The notes under the pieces: model-generated
Told to the model about the DNA's origin: nothing
Database searches by the model: none
The model's input: the letters and a program-made list of their open reading frames with translations, nothing else
Made by a program: the position numbers and the translations under genes
In this document: piece after piece, positions 22,581 to 32,414 of the stretch
Layout of the letters: each line of letters begins with the position of its first letter
Position numbering within the stretch: position 1 is the stretch's first letter
Source of the DNA: Talaromyces rugulosus
Taxonomy: Eukaryota > Ascomycota > Eurotiomycetes > Eurotiales > Trichocomaceae
Reading direction: 5' to 3'
DNA: 64,000 nucleotides
Assembly (NCBI RefSeq): GCF_013368755.1
Contig: NC_049565.1
Span: forward strand, 1,302,001-1,366,000

Positions 22581-23724
22581 TTACGCCACTCGATCTCTCG
22601 GCGGCTTTCCATCAAGCATTTCCTTCATGTGGTCACACATACTTATGCATGTCGCGGTCTGCACTTCGGCAGGGGATCCGCCGATATGAGGGCTTATAAC
22701 GAGATTCTCGAGATCGAAGATATCCCCATAAAACTCTCTTGTAGGGGGCTCATGGACCCAAACATCAACTCCAGCCGATGCAATGATACCTTCTTTCAAT
22801 GAAGTCCATAAATCTTCCTCGTTCACAACGCCGCCCCGGGAGCAGTTTACCAGAATAGAAGTTGGTTTCATAGACTTTAGAAGGGGGAGATTGATCATAT
22901 CCTTTGTTGCTGGATTGAGAGGAACGTGTAGGGATAGCACATCGACCATGGGAAGCACTTCGGCCAGGGATTTTGCGCGCACGTGTGGGATTGATGCCCA
23001 TGGACCAGGGCTATCGACGGATATGTAGGGATCGTAGCTATGGAAAGACAATTGTAAGTTATATGTAGGTCACGAAACGAACGCGGTAACATACAGGATG
23101 ATCTTTCCCTCAAATGCGCCAATACTGTAAAACATTCAGCATAACTGTATTGCTGATATCTTGAGGCACGTTATACGCACAACTTCTTCGCCACAAGTTG
23201 GCCGATTCGGCCACCACCAATGATTCCGAATGTCTTTCCGGTCAGTATAGAAGCTGAATACAGGCTTTTCACTCGCTTGTTGGGCGTCTCGCCCTGCCGC
23301 ATTTGGGTTGCTATCAAGACCAGGTTTTTGGCGCAGGCAACTGTTAGGGCAAGGGTGACCTCGGCAACGCTGATAGCCTGAAAATGCGTGAGCAGGGGAT
23401 GGATTACATGAATCATGATAGATGATCGAGACAACATACATTGACACCCGGGATATTACACAACACTACCCCTTTCTCGGCACATGCTGCTGCATCAATG
23501 TTGTCGTAACCAGCCCCATGCCGGACAATGAATTTCAACTTCTTCGACCGATGAATCAGGTCTGCCGTCACCCGGCTCTTTGCAACAAACAGGCCGACGG
23601 CATGGTCGAGCCATGAATCGTGGTCAGGATGTCCTGGCTCGATGACACCCGGAAAGAGTGTTCTCATATACTCGAGGCCTTTTGGGTCAAAGACATCGAG
23701 GGCAACTACTTCTGACTTGGACAT
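22581..23724 (-). CDS. D-2-hydroxyacid dehydrogenase (PGDH-like)
   Basis: NAD(P)-dependent oxidoreductase that interconverts 2-oxoacids and D-2-hydroxyacids. Four exons (23724-23440, 23377-23181, 23124-23095, 23037-22581) give 322 aa; one exon is only 30 bp. All joins restore family motifs: PGVN-AISVAEVTLAL, then KKF-IGAFEGKIIL, then LYDPY. The Rossmann motif is GGGRIG (149-154). The catalytic triad R238 (NCSRGG), E267 (VHEPP) and H288 (SPHIGG) is complete. There is no C-terminal ACT domain, so it is not a standard serine-pathway PGDH. It is first in a same-strand row with two aldolases and a Zn2Cys6 regulator. A CGG-N9-CCG element lies 104 bp upstream of its ATG. Confidence 0.92.
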
Positions 23725-24382
23725 GATAGAGCTCTATTGTTGGACTTCAATGGTGGTGTTTACATATGTGAGTGTAAGAGGATATACTAACTGACAGCTA
23801 ATTAACCCTTCAATGTTGTATATAGCTCGGAAGGGCTTTCCGCGGGCGTGTATTCTTTCAAGGTTGCTTCTTAGCATTCTACCCGGCTATTTAGTCCTTA
23901 TATTGGATCAACGGGCAGAGGGGCCGATAGTACTTCGCTAAATCCTCTAGTGTTGCTGGATTTCTTAAATCTTGTGTTCGGCGCGCTATCCCGTCTATTC
24001 TCGGACCCCCGAATTGTTGCATGACGGTAGTAGATGCAGCTGACGACCTGGAGTTGGGAGCACTTGAGAAGACAGGCAAGATCTTGTCGGTTTTATTTTT
24101 TGGCCTACACGTACATAGTTTTTCATACTTTATTCAGTTCATTTGATAAATTTCCTTTTTCAACTTTTCAATGTTATATACACGCAACACTATATGTAAA
24201 CTTTACAGATCCATCTCAATCATTGATCACTATACATATGTAATAATGTCGCTTAATATAGGATTTTGTAAACTACATGTATTCAACGGCGGTAGCAAAA
24301 TATAATATCTTGTAAATAAAGTAGTAGAAAAATCTGCTATCCAAATATTTAACTTGACCACAATTCCAGCTTATGTCGTTCC
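23725..24382. other. Intergenic region, hydroxyacid dehydrogenase promoter to aldolase A 3' end
   Basis: 658 bp. The proximal part contains the CGG-N9-CCG element (listed separately); the rest is AT-rich with no credible ORF and probably carries the 3' UTR of aldolase A. Confidence 0.5.
23828..23842. promoter_or_regulatory. CGG-N9-CCG element, copy 1 (hydroxyacid dehydrogenase promoter)
   Basis: CGGAAGGGCTTTCCG, 104 bp upstream of the start codon at 23724. CGG inverted repeats are classic Zn2Cys6 binding sites. Read on the minus strand and extended by two bases, it is identical over 17 bases to the plus strand of copy 2. Confidence 0.6.
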
Positions 24383-25423
24383 TCACGATCGTGCGACCTC
24401 CAACTCGGCTCTATACCAGGCTTGTAGGGACCTGATATCAGCACTCATAACGACCAAATCGAATCTTTCCTTTGCTTTCTTGGCTGCATCACCATCTACC
24501 GCTAGTATTCCCACTTTCTTGCAGTGTTTCTTTGCGCTTGCAACGACTTTGTCTATCGCGTCAAGAAACACGGGCTCAGTATATTTTGCTGGCGTGTATC
24601 CTAGGAGGGCCAGGGCAAGGTCATTGGGACCTATGAAGACAAGATCTAGATATTGTTTTAGTTTTTCATATTTGAGGAAAGAAGAAAGAAAAAAAATTTA
24701 CCAACTCCATCGACTTGGCAGATCTCGTCAATATTATTCACACCGGCGGCTGTTTCAATTTGCACCATTATAACGACACTTTCATTAGCCTTGTTGACAT
24801 AGTCAGACGGCGTAGTCAGTCCATGCTCAAGACATGCAAAAGGTGATCCTTGTCCGCGCACGCCTGCTGGAGGGAATTTGGCCAGAGACACAACGGACCG
24901 AGCCTCTGCCGCAGTGCTAATCATCGGAACCAGAATGCCGCTGGTAGAAACCGACTATCAGTTAAGTCGAAGACAATAACTCGGACAGGGGAACAGTCAT
25001 TGCTTACTGGGTTCCGGTGTCTAGAGCTCGCTTGATGTATGCCGTACTCGGTTCTGGAATACGTATCACCGGCGATACATCGGATCCAGAAATCGCAGCA
25101 ACCATGTCATGCATATCACTATCAGAAGCATTTCCTAATGCTCGTTAGTTCAAGTCTACTGGTACATTGAACAAAATGGAGACCGACCATGCTCGCAATC
25201 GACCACGACGGCCTAGGATGAAGTATTAGTAAATTCTCGTCGGATCAATACTGAGAAAAAAACGCACATCTAAACCTGTTCTAGCAATGACTTGGGCAGC
25301 TCGAACTCCTTTCAGGAGCATGAATGTGGCTATCACGGTTTGACCTCGCATCAACGTATTCAACAGCCGCAGCTTGGGGTTTTGCGTTACGTTCTGAGAC
25401 ATGGTGGACGTGAAGTTTGGCAT
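24383..25423 (-). CDS. HpcH/HpaI-family aldolase A (class II pyruvate aldolase)
   Basis: Predicted metal-dependent aldolase that cleaves a 4-hydroxy-2-oxoacid to pyruvate and an aldehyde. Five exons (25423-25268, 25212-25188, 25134-25008, 24940-24702, 24645-24383) give 269 aa. The 25-bp microexon encodes AVVVDCEH and carries the catalytic histidine. Key residues are all present: H60 (DCEHG), R85 (VIRIP), metal ligands E165 (MVQIETAAG) and D191 (IGPNDLAL). It lacks any obvious targeting signal, so it is probably cytosolic. Sequence differs strongly from aldolase B next door and only one intron, just before the metal-site Asp region in A, has no counterpart there. The exact substrate is unknown; fungal relatives act on 2-keto-3-deoxy sugar acids. 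A CGG-N9-CCG site lies 118 bp upstream. Confidence 0.9.
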
Positions 25424-25762
25424 GATGTTGCTGATCGATATGGCCGTGGTTTTGTTCCCTTTTTACCGTTTTAATAGCTTCTTCATGCCGGAGACATATT
25501 TGAAAGAAATATAGAAGACGGCAGCCCCCTCCGCAAAGCTCGGAAAGCCCTTCCGAGGCGACGATCGAAGCGCGATTGGTGCATACCCCGTAAATGTGTT
25601 GTTGATGAGATGATTTCGAGACCAGAAGTCATGTATGTGACACTATTAATATGCAAGCGAAAGCGAACCAAAGCCTAGTGCTAGACATGCAGCCGGGAGA
25701 GTAATCCCAATGCCACTTCGATAATACATGTATTTATCATTAAAGAGAAAGAAGAAGAAGAA
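25424..25762. other. Intergenic region upstream of aldolase A
   Basis: 339 bp with the second CGG-N9-CCG element about 120 bp from the start codon of aldolase A. Otherwise no gene; it also holds the 3' UTR of aldolase B. Confidence 0.5.
25541..25555. promoter_or_regulatory. CGG-N9-CCG element, copy 2 (aldolase A promoter)
   Basis: CGGAAAGCCCTTCCG, the exact reverse complement of copy 1, located 118 bp upstream of the aldolase A start codon. The shared identity extends to 17 bases (CGGAAAGCCCTTCCGAG). Confidence 0.6.
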
Positions 25763-26678
25763 TCAATGTTTTGTATTCATCTCTCGTAGCTGCTCCACAT
25801 TCTTGTTCATCGCCATGGCCAACAAGCCAATATCTAGATGTCCCAAAATGTACCTCGCGCCCAGATTCCTGACTGCATATTTGCATATATCCGGTCTTGT
25901 ATACAAACCCGCAAGCCCAAAAATCTTACCTGCCCTCTGTGCAGCAGCAGCAATAGTCTCAAGGGCATTCTGGAGCTTCGCATGCTCCCACTCGCCCAAA
26001 ATCCCCAATTCTAGTGACAAGTCGTTGGCGCCGAGCAGCAACACATCCACCCCGTCAACGGCGGCGATGGCATCGATGTTCTCTAGACATTCAACGGTCT
26101 CTACCATGATAAAGACAGTAGATCCAGCACTGTTCAGCTGCTGCATCAGATCCTTTGCCGCGATTCTCTGGAAATCAAACTGCGGCAGTGCGGCTGTAAG
26201 AGAGCGTTTCCCCTTGGGAGGAAACTTTGTCGCCGAAACTGCACTTTTGGCCTCTTCTAATTTATTTTTTCAGCTTCATTACTTGTCAGACAGAAATAAC
26301 TAAGGAGGTTCATTTACCAACGGTGTTAATATGAGGAAATACAATGCCCATTGCGCCGCCATCGAGAACCCTCTGGACATATCCATTACCGCACTGGTGA
26401 GGTACGCGCACAAAGGGCGTGATCCCAGACAAGAGGGATGAAGAACAAAGCCGACTGGCATTTTTCTGTGACAATATAGAATGCTCCAGGTCAATAAAGA
26501 CAGAATCGTATCCAGCAGCCCGAGCGAGCTGCACGATCTCATTGCTGTTGACCACTTTGATGCCTACTGCCTGGGAAAATCGATTAGTTACTTCGAAATC
26601 GAATTTTATTGCTTCAATTGTTCTTACTAGGCATATTTGATCCTGGGCCACATTTCGGAGGAGGTTGTTCTGGAGCAT
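25763..26678 (-). CDS. HpcH/HpaI-family aldolase B (class II pyruvate aldolase)
   Basis: Second aldolase of the same superfamily. Exons 26678-26628, 26570-26318 and 26256-25763 give 265 aa; the splices restore QICLAVGIKVVNSNEIVQ and INTVEEAKSAV. Catalytic H47 (IDLEHS), R72 (FVRVPH), and metal ligands E154 (IMVETVE) and D180 (LGANDLSL) are intact. The substrate loop PHQCGNGYVQRVLDGGAMG is typical of the 2,4-dihydroxyhept-2-enedioate/2-keto-3-deoxyrhamnonate aldolase type. It is more standard than aldolase A. The pair may act on two different sugar acids or on two enantiomeric intermediates; that is inference. A CGG-N9-CCG site lies 105 bp upstream. Confidence 0.92.
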
Positions 26679-26782
26679 TATCTAGCAACTCCTAGAAGGA
26701 ATCAATTTGCTATAAAATAATGAATAAATTTCAGTTCGTGAATCAGAGAGTGGAATGCGTGTCATGTTAAGATTCAACGGTT

Positions 26783-26797
26783 CGGATGGCCGCCCCG
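26783..26797. promoter_or_regulatory. CGG-N9-CCG element, copy 3 (aldolase B promoter)
   Basis: CGGATGGCCGCCCCG, 105 bp upstream of the aldolase B start codon. The CGG/CCG ends and 9-base spacing match copies 1 and 2; the spacer is less conserved. Confidence 0.5.
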
Positions 26798-26925
26798 AGG
26801 AATTTAGCGGGGTCAACTGGTACAGTCTCCGCAAAATTGGAGTACTCCTTCAACAATAATATAATTATTTGAAAAAAAAAACCTCTTAGGTTATGTATAT
26901 TTATGGTAAATAAGAAATAGACGTT

Positions 26926-29294
26926 TTATTGCACACAGTCTAACCACTGGAGATCTGCCATATCAAAACTGAACGAAGTGTCCACCGGGTCTATGCCGTC
27001 CATTTGATACTCGTGGGATATGCTATTATTATTGAGCTCTGTCCTGGTTGCTTGAAGCGAAGATTCCGGGGCGTTTTCTGCAGAGAAACCATTCAGAGAT
27101 GGGATTTCAATCACACCAAGAATTGCGTTGGTTAAATCCAGCCCAACCTGAATCATGCTAAGACGCTTGTCAAGAAAGTTATTATCAACCCAAAACGAGC
27201 TGTTTCTTCCGAAAAGCTGGTGAAATGACAGGATATTATGATCCGCAATAAGTCCATGTAGAAAACTCAGCTCTTTTTGAAGCAGACCCGCCGGAATACT
27301 CCCTGTGTGACACATATATTGAAGCACCTTTTCTGCCAAGGGGATGTAGTATGATTCGGTGGCTTTTGGGAAGATTTTATTGCCAAGTATTAGGCATAAT
27401 GACGCCTGGAAAGTCATCTCCATATCCAAAAACATAAACGTTTCTGTGTATTCATGTTACGATGTGTGTAAAACAATGGTTTTGTGGAGTCTCACCTAAC
27501 AGATTCTGTTCATAAAGTGCAGAAATAATGCTCAGAGTGCAATTCGCTGCATTGATGCATGTTTGCATAATTTTGAAGAGAGTCTCAAACGACACACTCT
27601 CCTCTATAATGGATACCGGTTCTTGCAGGCCACGTTTCAGCAGGCACAGAAGAACAGGTCTCGTAGCAACCATAATGCACTGAAAATAACCAATCAGAGA
27701 AATCAAATTCTGGTGGACCACAATATCGAGCTGGGCATCTTACATGATAAAATTGGAGATGTAGCGTGGCGACTTGCCTCGACGTTGTCAAAAGTGACGG
27801 CGTAGAACAGAGGGGCTGTATATTTTTCATGTGCTCTACGAGACTTTGCAAATACGTAAGCTCCGTGGAGATCTTGCCGACGAATGAGGAGGTCAGGGCA
27901 TCCTCGATTTGGTGTTGAGACAAAACTACTCTTACATTTAGTCTGGAAAGGGAAAGAGTGGATGAGTAGGTGGACGTACCTTTGACAACTCGAGTTAGTA
28001 TATTAGCAATTTCAAGGTTGAGTGGGATTTCAATATTAGATGCGTCGTTGAAGTAGCTGCTCACAAAAGGTTGCTCTGTAGAACCGGTATCGGGTGAGAC
28101 ACCTATAGTGGCAGATAGTCTTTGATCAAGAGTGCAAACAGTCAACCACAGCTTTTGAGTATGCTTGATTCCAATAGTCATGATATCGCCATCGCCGCAG
28201 TCCAATTTCCAGGCCCGTGCTATTCGAGATGCTTGTCCAATCTATCTAATGTTAGGCACACAGAATCACCGTGGGGAGTCTCTTACATAGAGATACGCCA
28301 TTCGATGCATATCAGCTGCTTGCGCATATGTAGCCAACAGGCAGAGACACTCAACAGCTATTGACGGATCTTCATCTGTCATTGTGTGTGGTTTAAAATC
28401 GCGAACCCCTCTGAGAAAGTCTGTTATTCCTGGCGGACCAGATACCGTTGCCCCTTTTTCGAGAAAGAGTCTGCCAAGGGCGACTATCAGTGACAATTTC
28501 ACTTTGAATGCGCCAGATATTGTGTCTGGAGCCACCTTATTCAGCTGGTCAATAAAGACAGTAATGTTAAAAAGGCAATAGTTTGTATTGACATGGAAGT
28601 CCACCACATGAGCGAGGTGAATGATATACTGTTTCGGTGGAAAAGCCGACTCCAAAGAATCCAAGAATGTCTCATCCCCTAGAGGGACTTTGTATGAGTC
28701 AGAGTGTGGAGAATGGCCGTTCAAGTCCGCTCCTAATATCTTTTGTAATTGTTGACTGAAATCCCAAGTGGGTAGATGGTGTCCTTGCTAATATTTCAGA
28801 TACACTTGCTTGACAACTTGGGTTATTCCGAGATGTCATACCTTTTTTGTTAAGATTTTGTGTCACATCACTAGACTCTAAATTAGAATGAACCACAAAG
28901 CTTTCATCGTCAATTATGGGCGTCTCGTAATGAGACTCTTCTCGTTCTCTCCCTTCTAGTCGAGCGGGATGCCTTGCACGGTGTTCCAGGTCGCGAAGAT
29001 GTCTAAAGCTGTCAGCTAAATGAGCATACTATTATTCCCAAGAAGAAGAACCTTTCCGAAATGACAATGCGTCTATCAGCCTCATCGAAAATACAAGGTA
29101 GTCGCCGGTTGGAGCAATTGCGACAAGGGGCGACTCCAGAGCATTTTACTTTTCGCTGTCTGCATCTTCGACATCTGTATGCAATTCAATTAATTCAATC
29201 CAATTCCGGTGTAAAGCGGAGCTAGATCTACATACGCAGTGACAGTTCTCTCTGCAGTTGCTGGTCGATCCTTTGTTTTTCTCTGGCGATGCAT
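26926..29294 (-). CDS. Zn2Cys6 transcription factor of the hydroxyacid dehydrogenase/aldolase cluster
   Basis: Probable pathway-specific regulator of 672-679 aa. Exons: 29294-29236, 29174-29052, 29002 to about 28842 or 28867, about 28783 or 28787 to 28287, 28241-27744, 27679-27496, 27443-26926. The Zn cluster CRRCRQRKVKC...CRNCSNRRLPC (C-x2-C-x6-C-x5-C-x2-C-x6-C) lies near the N-terminus, split from the first exon by an intron. The motif ISERHLRDLEH follows, probably a linker/coiled coil. The middle region (QQLQKILG, then the fungal_trans domain with MHRMAYLYIGQASRIARAW) is typical. The join near 28.8 kb is uncertain: two splice choices both keep frame. It stands next to the three enzyme genes that share a CGG repeat and is their likely activator. 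Confidence 0.85.
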
Positions 29295-29759
29295 TTTTTA
29301 TCAATATCATTGTGGGAATTTGTAAGAAGAGTCTTTGTCCCCGTAGATCGTCTTGCTACTACTATTCATTGTTCTACGGCGGGGTAAATCGATGTCAACG
29401 ACAATTTGTTGCATTTTAGCACAATAAACTAATAATACCAATCAACACATGTAAGGTAATGCATTATTGAACACATGCCTTTTTTTCAATTAGTTAATTT
29501 GTCATCTTGTCATAGCCAACATGGTCAAACTCATGTACTTCATAGGGCGTAGGGCGCAGAGCTTGTTACATCAATGCCAGCGCCACATCTAGTGACTGGG
29601 CAAAAGAGCATAAATACGACCCTAGTTCCTCAGTTTCACACTTTTATTTTTCTTCGAGAAAATGAGTTTTAACAACAATTCATTAAACATTTATCAACCA
29701 TGCCAAACGCCAAAATGATTACAAACAACGAGAAAACAATCTTGCTGGCAGTCTATTCT
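29295..29759. other. Intergenic region upstream of the cluster regulator
   Basis: 465 bp, AT-rich, with the 3' end of the homeodomain gene on the far side. It contains an inverted CCGTAGA/TCTACGG pair (listed separately). No gene seen. Confidence 0.5.
29341..29379. promoter_or_regulatory. Inverted repeat CCGTAGA-N25-TCTACGG in the regulator promoter
   Basis: CCGTAGA (29341-29347) and TCTACGG (29373-29379) form an exact inverted pair about 50-85 bp upstream of the regulator start. CCG...CGG orientation is everted compared with the enzyme-gene elements. Possible autoregulatory site; function inferred. Confidence 0.3.
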
Positions 29760-32414
29760 TTACTGAAAATTGGACCTCGCCAGGTACGGTATATCAGGAT
29801 ACTGCTGGAAACTCGGGTCAACACTAGCAGAAGTGGCAGGGATAGATATCGGCTGCGTCTCGGAGGTGCTTATGGAATAGGTTTGTGCGTCCTTTCCAGG
29901 GATGGGATGTCCGGTCTCATGAGATGATATGCTCGTTATATTGAGCCCAGATGCGTCAATGCCTGCTATATCTTGTGACATAGCTGGGTAAGGATCGTTG
30001 AACTGCTCCAGAAAGTCCATATCAAAGTCCATCCCCGCAAACGGATCAACCACAGCGCTGGCCGGGGCAGAGGATGACTGGTCGGCGGCAGATAGGCTGC
30101 TAGCCCAACCACTGGATAAGGCTGGGATGTTTGCGCCAGAGGATACGCCAGTGCTGCCAACAAAACTTCCAGTTAGACTGCCAGGCATGCTTGGACCAGC
30201 CGAATGGAATCCGCTGGAAACAAAACCTGGACTGTGCATTCCCGATCTCGAGCCTGTACGACTATGCAGCGATGCCTGACTGAGCCATGACTTTCGCAAA
30301 TGGCCGGCCATAGGATTGGTTTCTAATGGAGGCCGTTGTATCGCTCCAGCGAAAGGAGGCTGCATGCCTAGATCATTGAGCTCAAGATAACCCGCCTCAG
30401 GCACATCTTCGACTCCGCAATCTCGTTTCAAGATGCTCAGCCATACCGGGTTATCAGCGCAGGTTTGGTTCCAGTGGTCGTCGGATCCGTATATAGTGAT
30501 CCGAGCCTGGTCCTGGATTTCCTGATCGCTAGGCTTCGTACCGGCTTGCAGCTTGCTCTGAACGAACAATTTGAGTTCTTTCTCCAAACGCATAAAGCAG
30601 TTTGCGTCTTGTGCTATGGGGAGCTGCGAAGTAGATCCGACTACCCTCTGAGCGGTTGCCTTGTAGGGTTGTGGTGAGATCCGTTCCTCTCCGATAAGGT
30701 ATGGCGGCACTGCATTCTCAACTAGGCGCCGGACATATGGCTCGAAGCCCCAATCTCCTTTCCACTTTGACATGTCTGCGCCATTCTTAAAATGTTGCGC
30801 CAGATGGTCAACACGATCTTTCCACGTGGTGAACTGGGTATCACAAAAGCCACAGCGTGACTTGATCTCAGTTGTGGTGCTTCGCCATTGGTTCATCCAG
30901 GTTTCGAGTTTCACATTGTGCATCAATCGGAGATGTTGGTTAAGATGGTCTTTACGGTAGAATGTGCGCTCTTGCACTGTCTTTTCTTGGCATGCTGAGA
31001 AATTATGCACCGTCTCTAGGTGGTCTTCAGTAGGGTCTAGCGCTCTGCAAAAAGCACAAGCTTTCTGGCCATCGACTGTAACTATGGTGCCTCCTTGGGG
31101 AGCACAAGTCCATTTTTCCAAGGCCAAATGCAAAGACTTTTCATGCCGTTGCCAGTCGTACTTGGCAGGAAACGAGTCGGTACAGAATGTGCACTGGAAG
31201 ATCCGGGCACTTCGGGTCTTTTGTCGTTCAAATGGTGGAACAGGTGGCATTTGCTTGCGCCGTCGCCGACGTTCCTTTCGATCGGCCGAGTTCAATGACG
31301 GCTGAGAAGAGCGATGAGAAAATGCAGAAGCGAATGAAAAGTCGGAGATGGAAGATTTATTCTCGGTTTCAAAACTGCTCACAGACCGAGATTGGAAAAT
31401 GGAATTAGAGTCATTGCTAGAACCAGTTTTCCGAGAGGCAGATCTGCCATGTGCCGAAAGAGAAGGGCGCGATTGGAGATATTGTAGCTGCAGCTGCGAA
31501 GGGGACGCAGGAAAAGGCGGATTGGCCATGGCTCGAATAATATCGCTGGTTGACGCAGGTTCGTTTTCAGGAGGGGAGTGCTTCCATCGTTCAAGTGGGG
31601 TCATGAGAGAGATATCAACGCTGGGAGACGACGAGGAGGAGGTAGACGAGTGTCTTGAAATGTTCACTGCCCCCGGAACGGGCGAGGTGCTACGTGTGGG
31701 CGGACGAACTTTTCCACGTCGACGAGCATTCGCCAGCCAGTTTGCAATCTGGCTACGTTTCAAACCAGTGCGTTCCTTGAGATCGTCCTTTTCCTCTTCG
31801 GAGGGATAGGGGTGTTGATAGTGCTCGGTAAGCCAGGTCTTCAACACCCGAATTGCGTCGCGTCCGAAACGAGCACCGCTTTTCCTGCCACGAGCTTCGA
31901 GATCGTCAAACTTGTTGGAGCCTACCGATTTCAGAGCACGTCTGCCCGTGAGCCCACCGGTCGAAGTGACAATGTCTTCACCGACAGGGTGTAATGTGTG
32001 GAGGAATTTGCCCGGAGCTTTGGCGTGGGTGAAGCTACACTCTCGGTAGAGTGATACACAGCAGGTACAGCCGTTGTTCAAAACACCTCTTTTGATGATG
32101 AAGCAGTTAAATCCCATGCGGCGACAGAAATCACACGGTTCGGTGGATCGAAACATGGGATAGTCGCCGCCAGCAACGGGATCAGGCACGACGACTGGAG
32201 GGGCTACTGGAAGGTCATCGTCCTTGTAGGGCCCCTCATTGTCAGCCGCAGCGTCCGAATTGTTCGAGTGCAGCTGAAAGGTCTTGTCGAAGAAGAGAGA
32301 ATCGAAGCTTTCCACGGCATCGGCTTCGTCTCTTTCCTGGCAATCGGATGCAACATCGTCCTGCACATTACTGTTAGAGGCGAACGAGGCCTCTTCAAAA
32401 TCAAAGTACTCCAT
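29760..32414 (-). CDS. TALE homeodomain / C2H2 zinc-finger transcription factor
   Basis: Intronless 884-aa nuclear regulator. The N-terminus is acidic. A cysteine-rich block at 94-127 (CDFCRRMGFNC...CTCCVSLYREC) resembles a divergent Zn cluster. The homeodomain covers about 178-238 (FGRDAIRVLKTWLTEHYQHP, then SQIANWLANARRR). Its extra residues between helices 1 and 2 (HPYPSEEEK) and WLANARRR are the TALE/KN type. Two C2H2-like fingers follow (CTFCTDSFPAKYDWQRHEKSLH at about 405-430 shortened here to its ends, and CGFCDTQFTTWKDRVDHLAQH). The C-terminal half is Ser/Gly/Pro-rich, a likely activation region. This combination is a known but uncharacterised class in filamentous ascomycetes. Confidence 0.93.
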   Translation of the reverse strand: MEYFDFEEASFASNSNVQDDVASDCQERDEADAVESFDSLFFDKTFQLHSNNSDAAADNEGPYKDDDLPVAPPVVVPDPVAGGDYPMFRSTEPCDFCRRMGFNCFIIKRGVLNNGCTCCVSLYRECSFTHAKAPGKFLHTLHPVGEDIVTSTGGLTGRRALKSVGSNKFDDLEARGRKSGARFGRDAIRVLKTWLTEHYQHPYPSEEEKDDLKERTGLKRSQIANWLANARRRGKVRPPTRSTSPVPGAVNISRHSSTSSSSSPSVDISLMTPLERWKHSPPENEPASTSDIIRAMANPPFPASPSQLQLQYLQSRPSLSAHGRSASRKTGSSNDSNSIFQSRSVSSFETENKSSISDFSFASAFSHRSSQPSLNSADRKERRRRRKQMPPVPPFERQKTRSARIFQCTFCTDSFPAKYDWQRHEKSLHLALEKWTCAPQGGTIVTVDGQKACAFCRALDPTEDHLETVHNFSACQEKTVQERTFYRKDHLNQHLRLMHNVKLETWMNQWRSTTTEIKSRCGFCDTQFTTWKDRVDHLAQHFKNGADMSKWKGDWGFEPYVRRLVENAVPPYLIGEERISPQPYKATAQRVVGSTSQLPIAQDANCFMRLEKELKLFVQSKLQAGTKPSDQEIQDQARITIYGSDDHWNQTCADNPVWLSILKRDCGVEDVPEAGYLELNDLGMQPPFAGAIQRPPLETNPMAGHLRKSWLSQASLHSRTGSRSGMHSPGFVSSGFHSAGPSMPGSLTGSFVGSTGVSSGANIPALSSGWASSLSAADQSSSAPASAVVDPFAGMDFDMDFLEQFNDPYPAMSQDIAGIDASGLNITSISSHETGHPIPGKDAQTYSISTSETQPISIPATSASVDPSFQQYPDIPYLARSNFQ

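Noticed and set aside
26926..29294. Zn2Cys6 regulator as a frameshifted pseudogene
   Set aside because: All other introns are in frame and domains are intact. The frame change near 28.8 kb is solved by either of two GT...AG introns, so splicing explains it.
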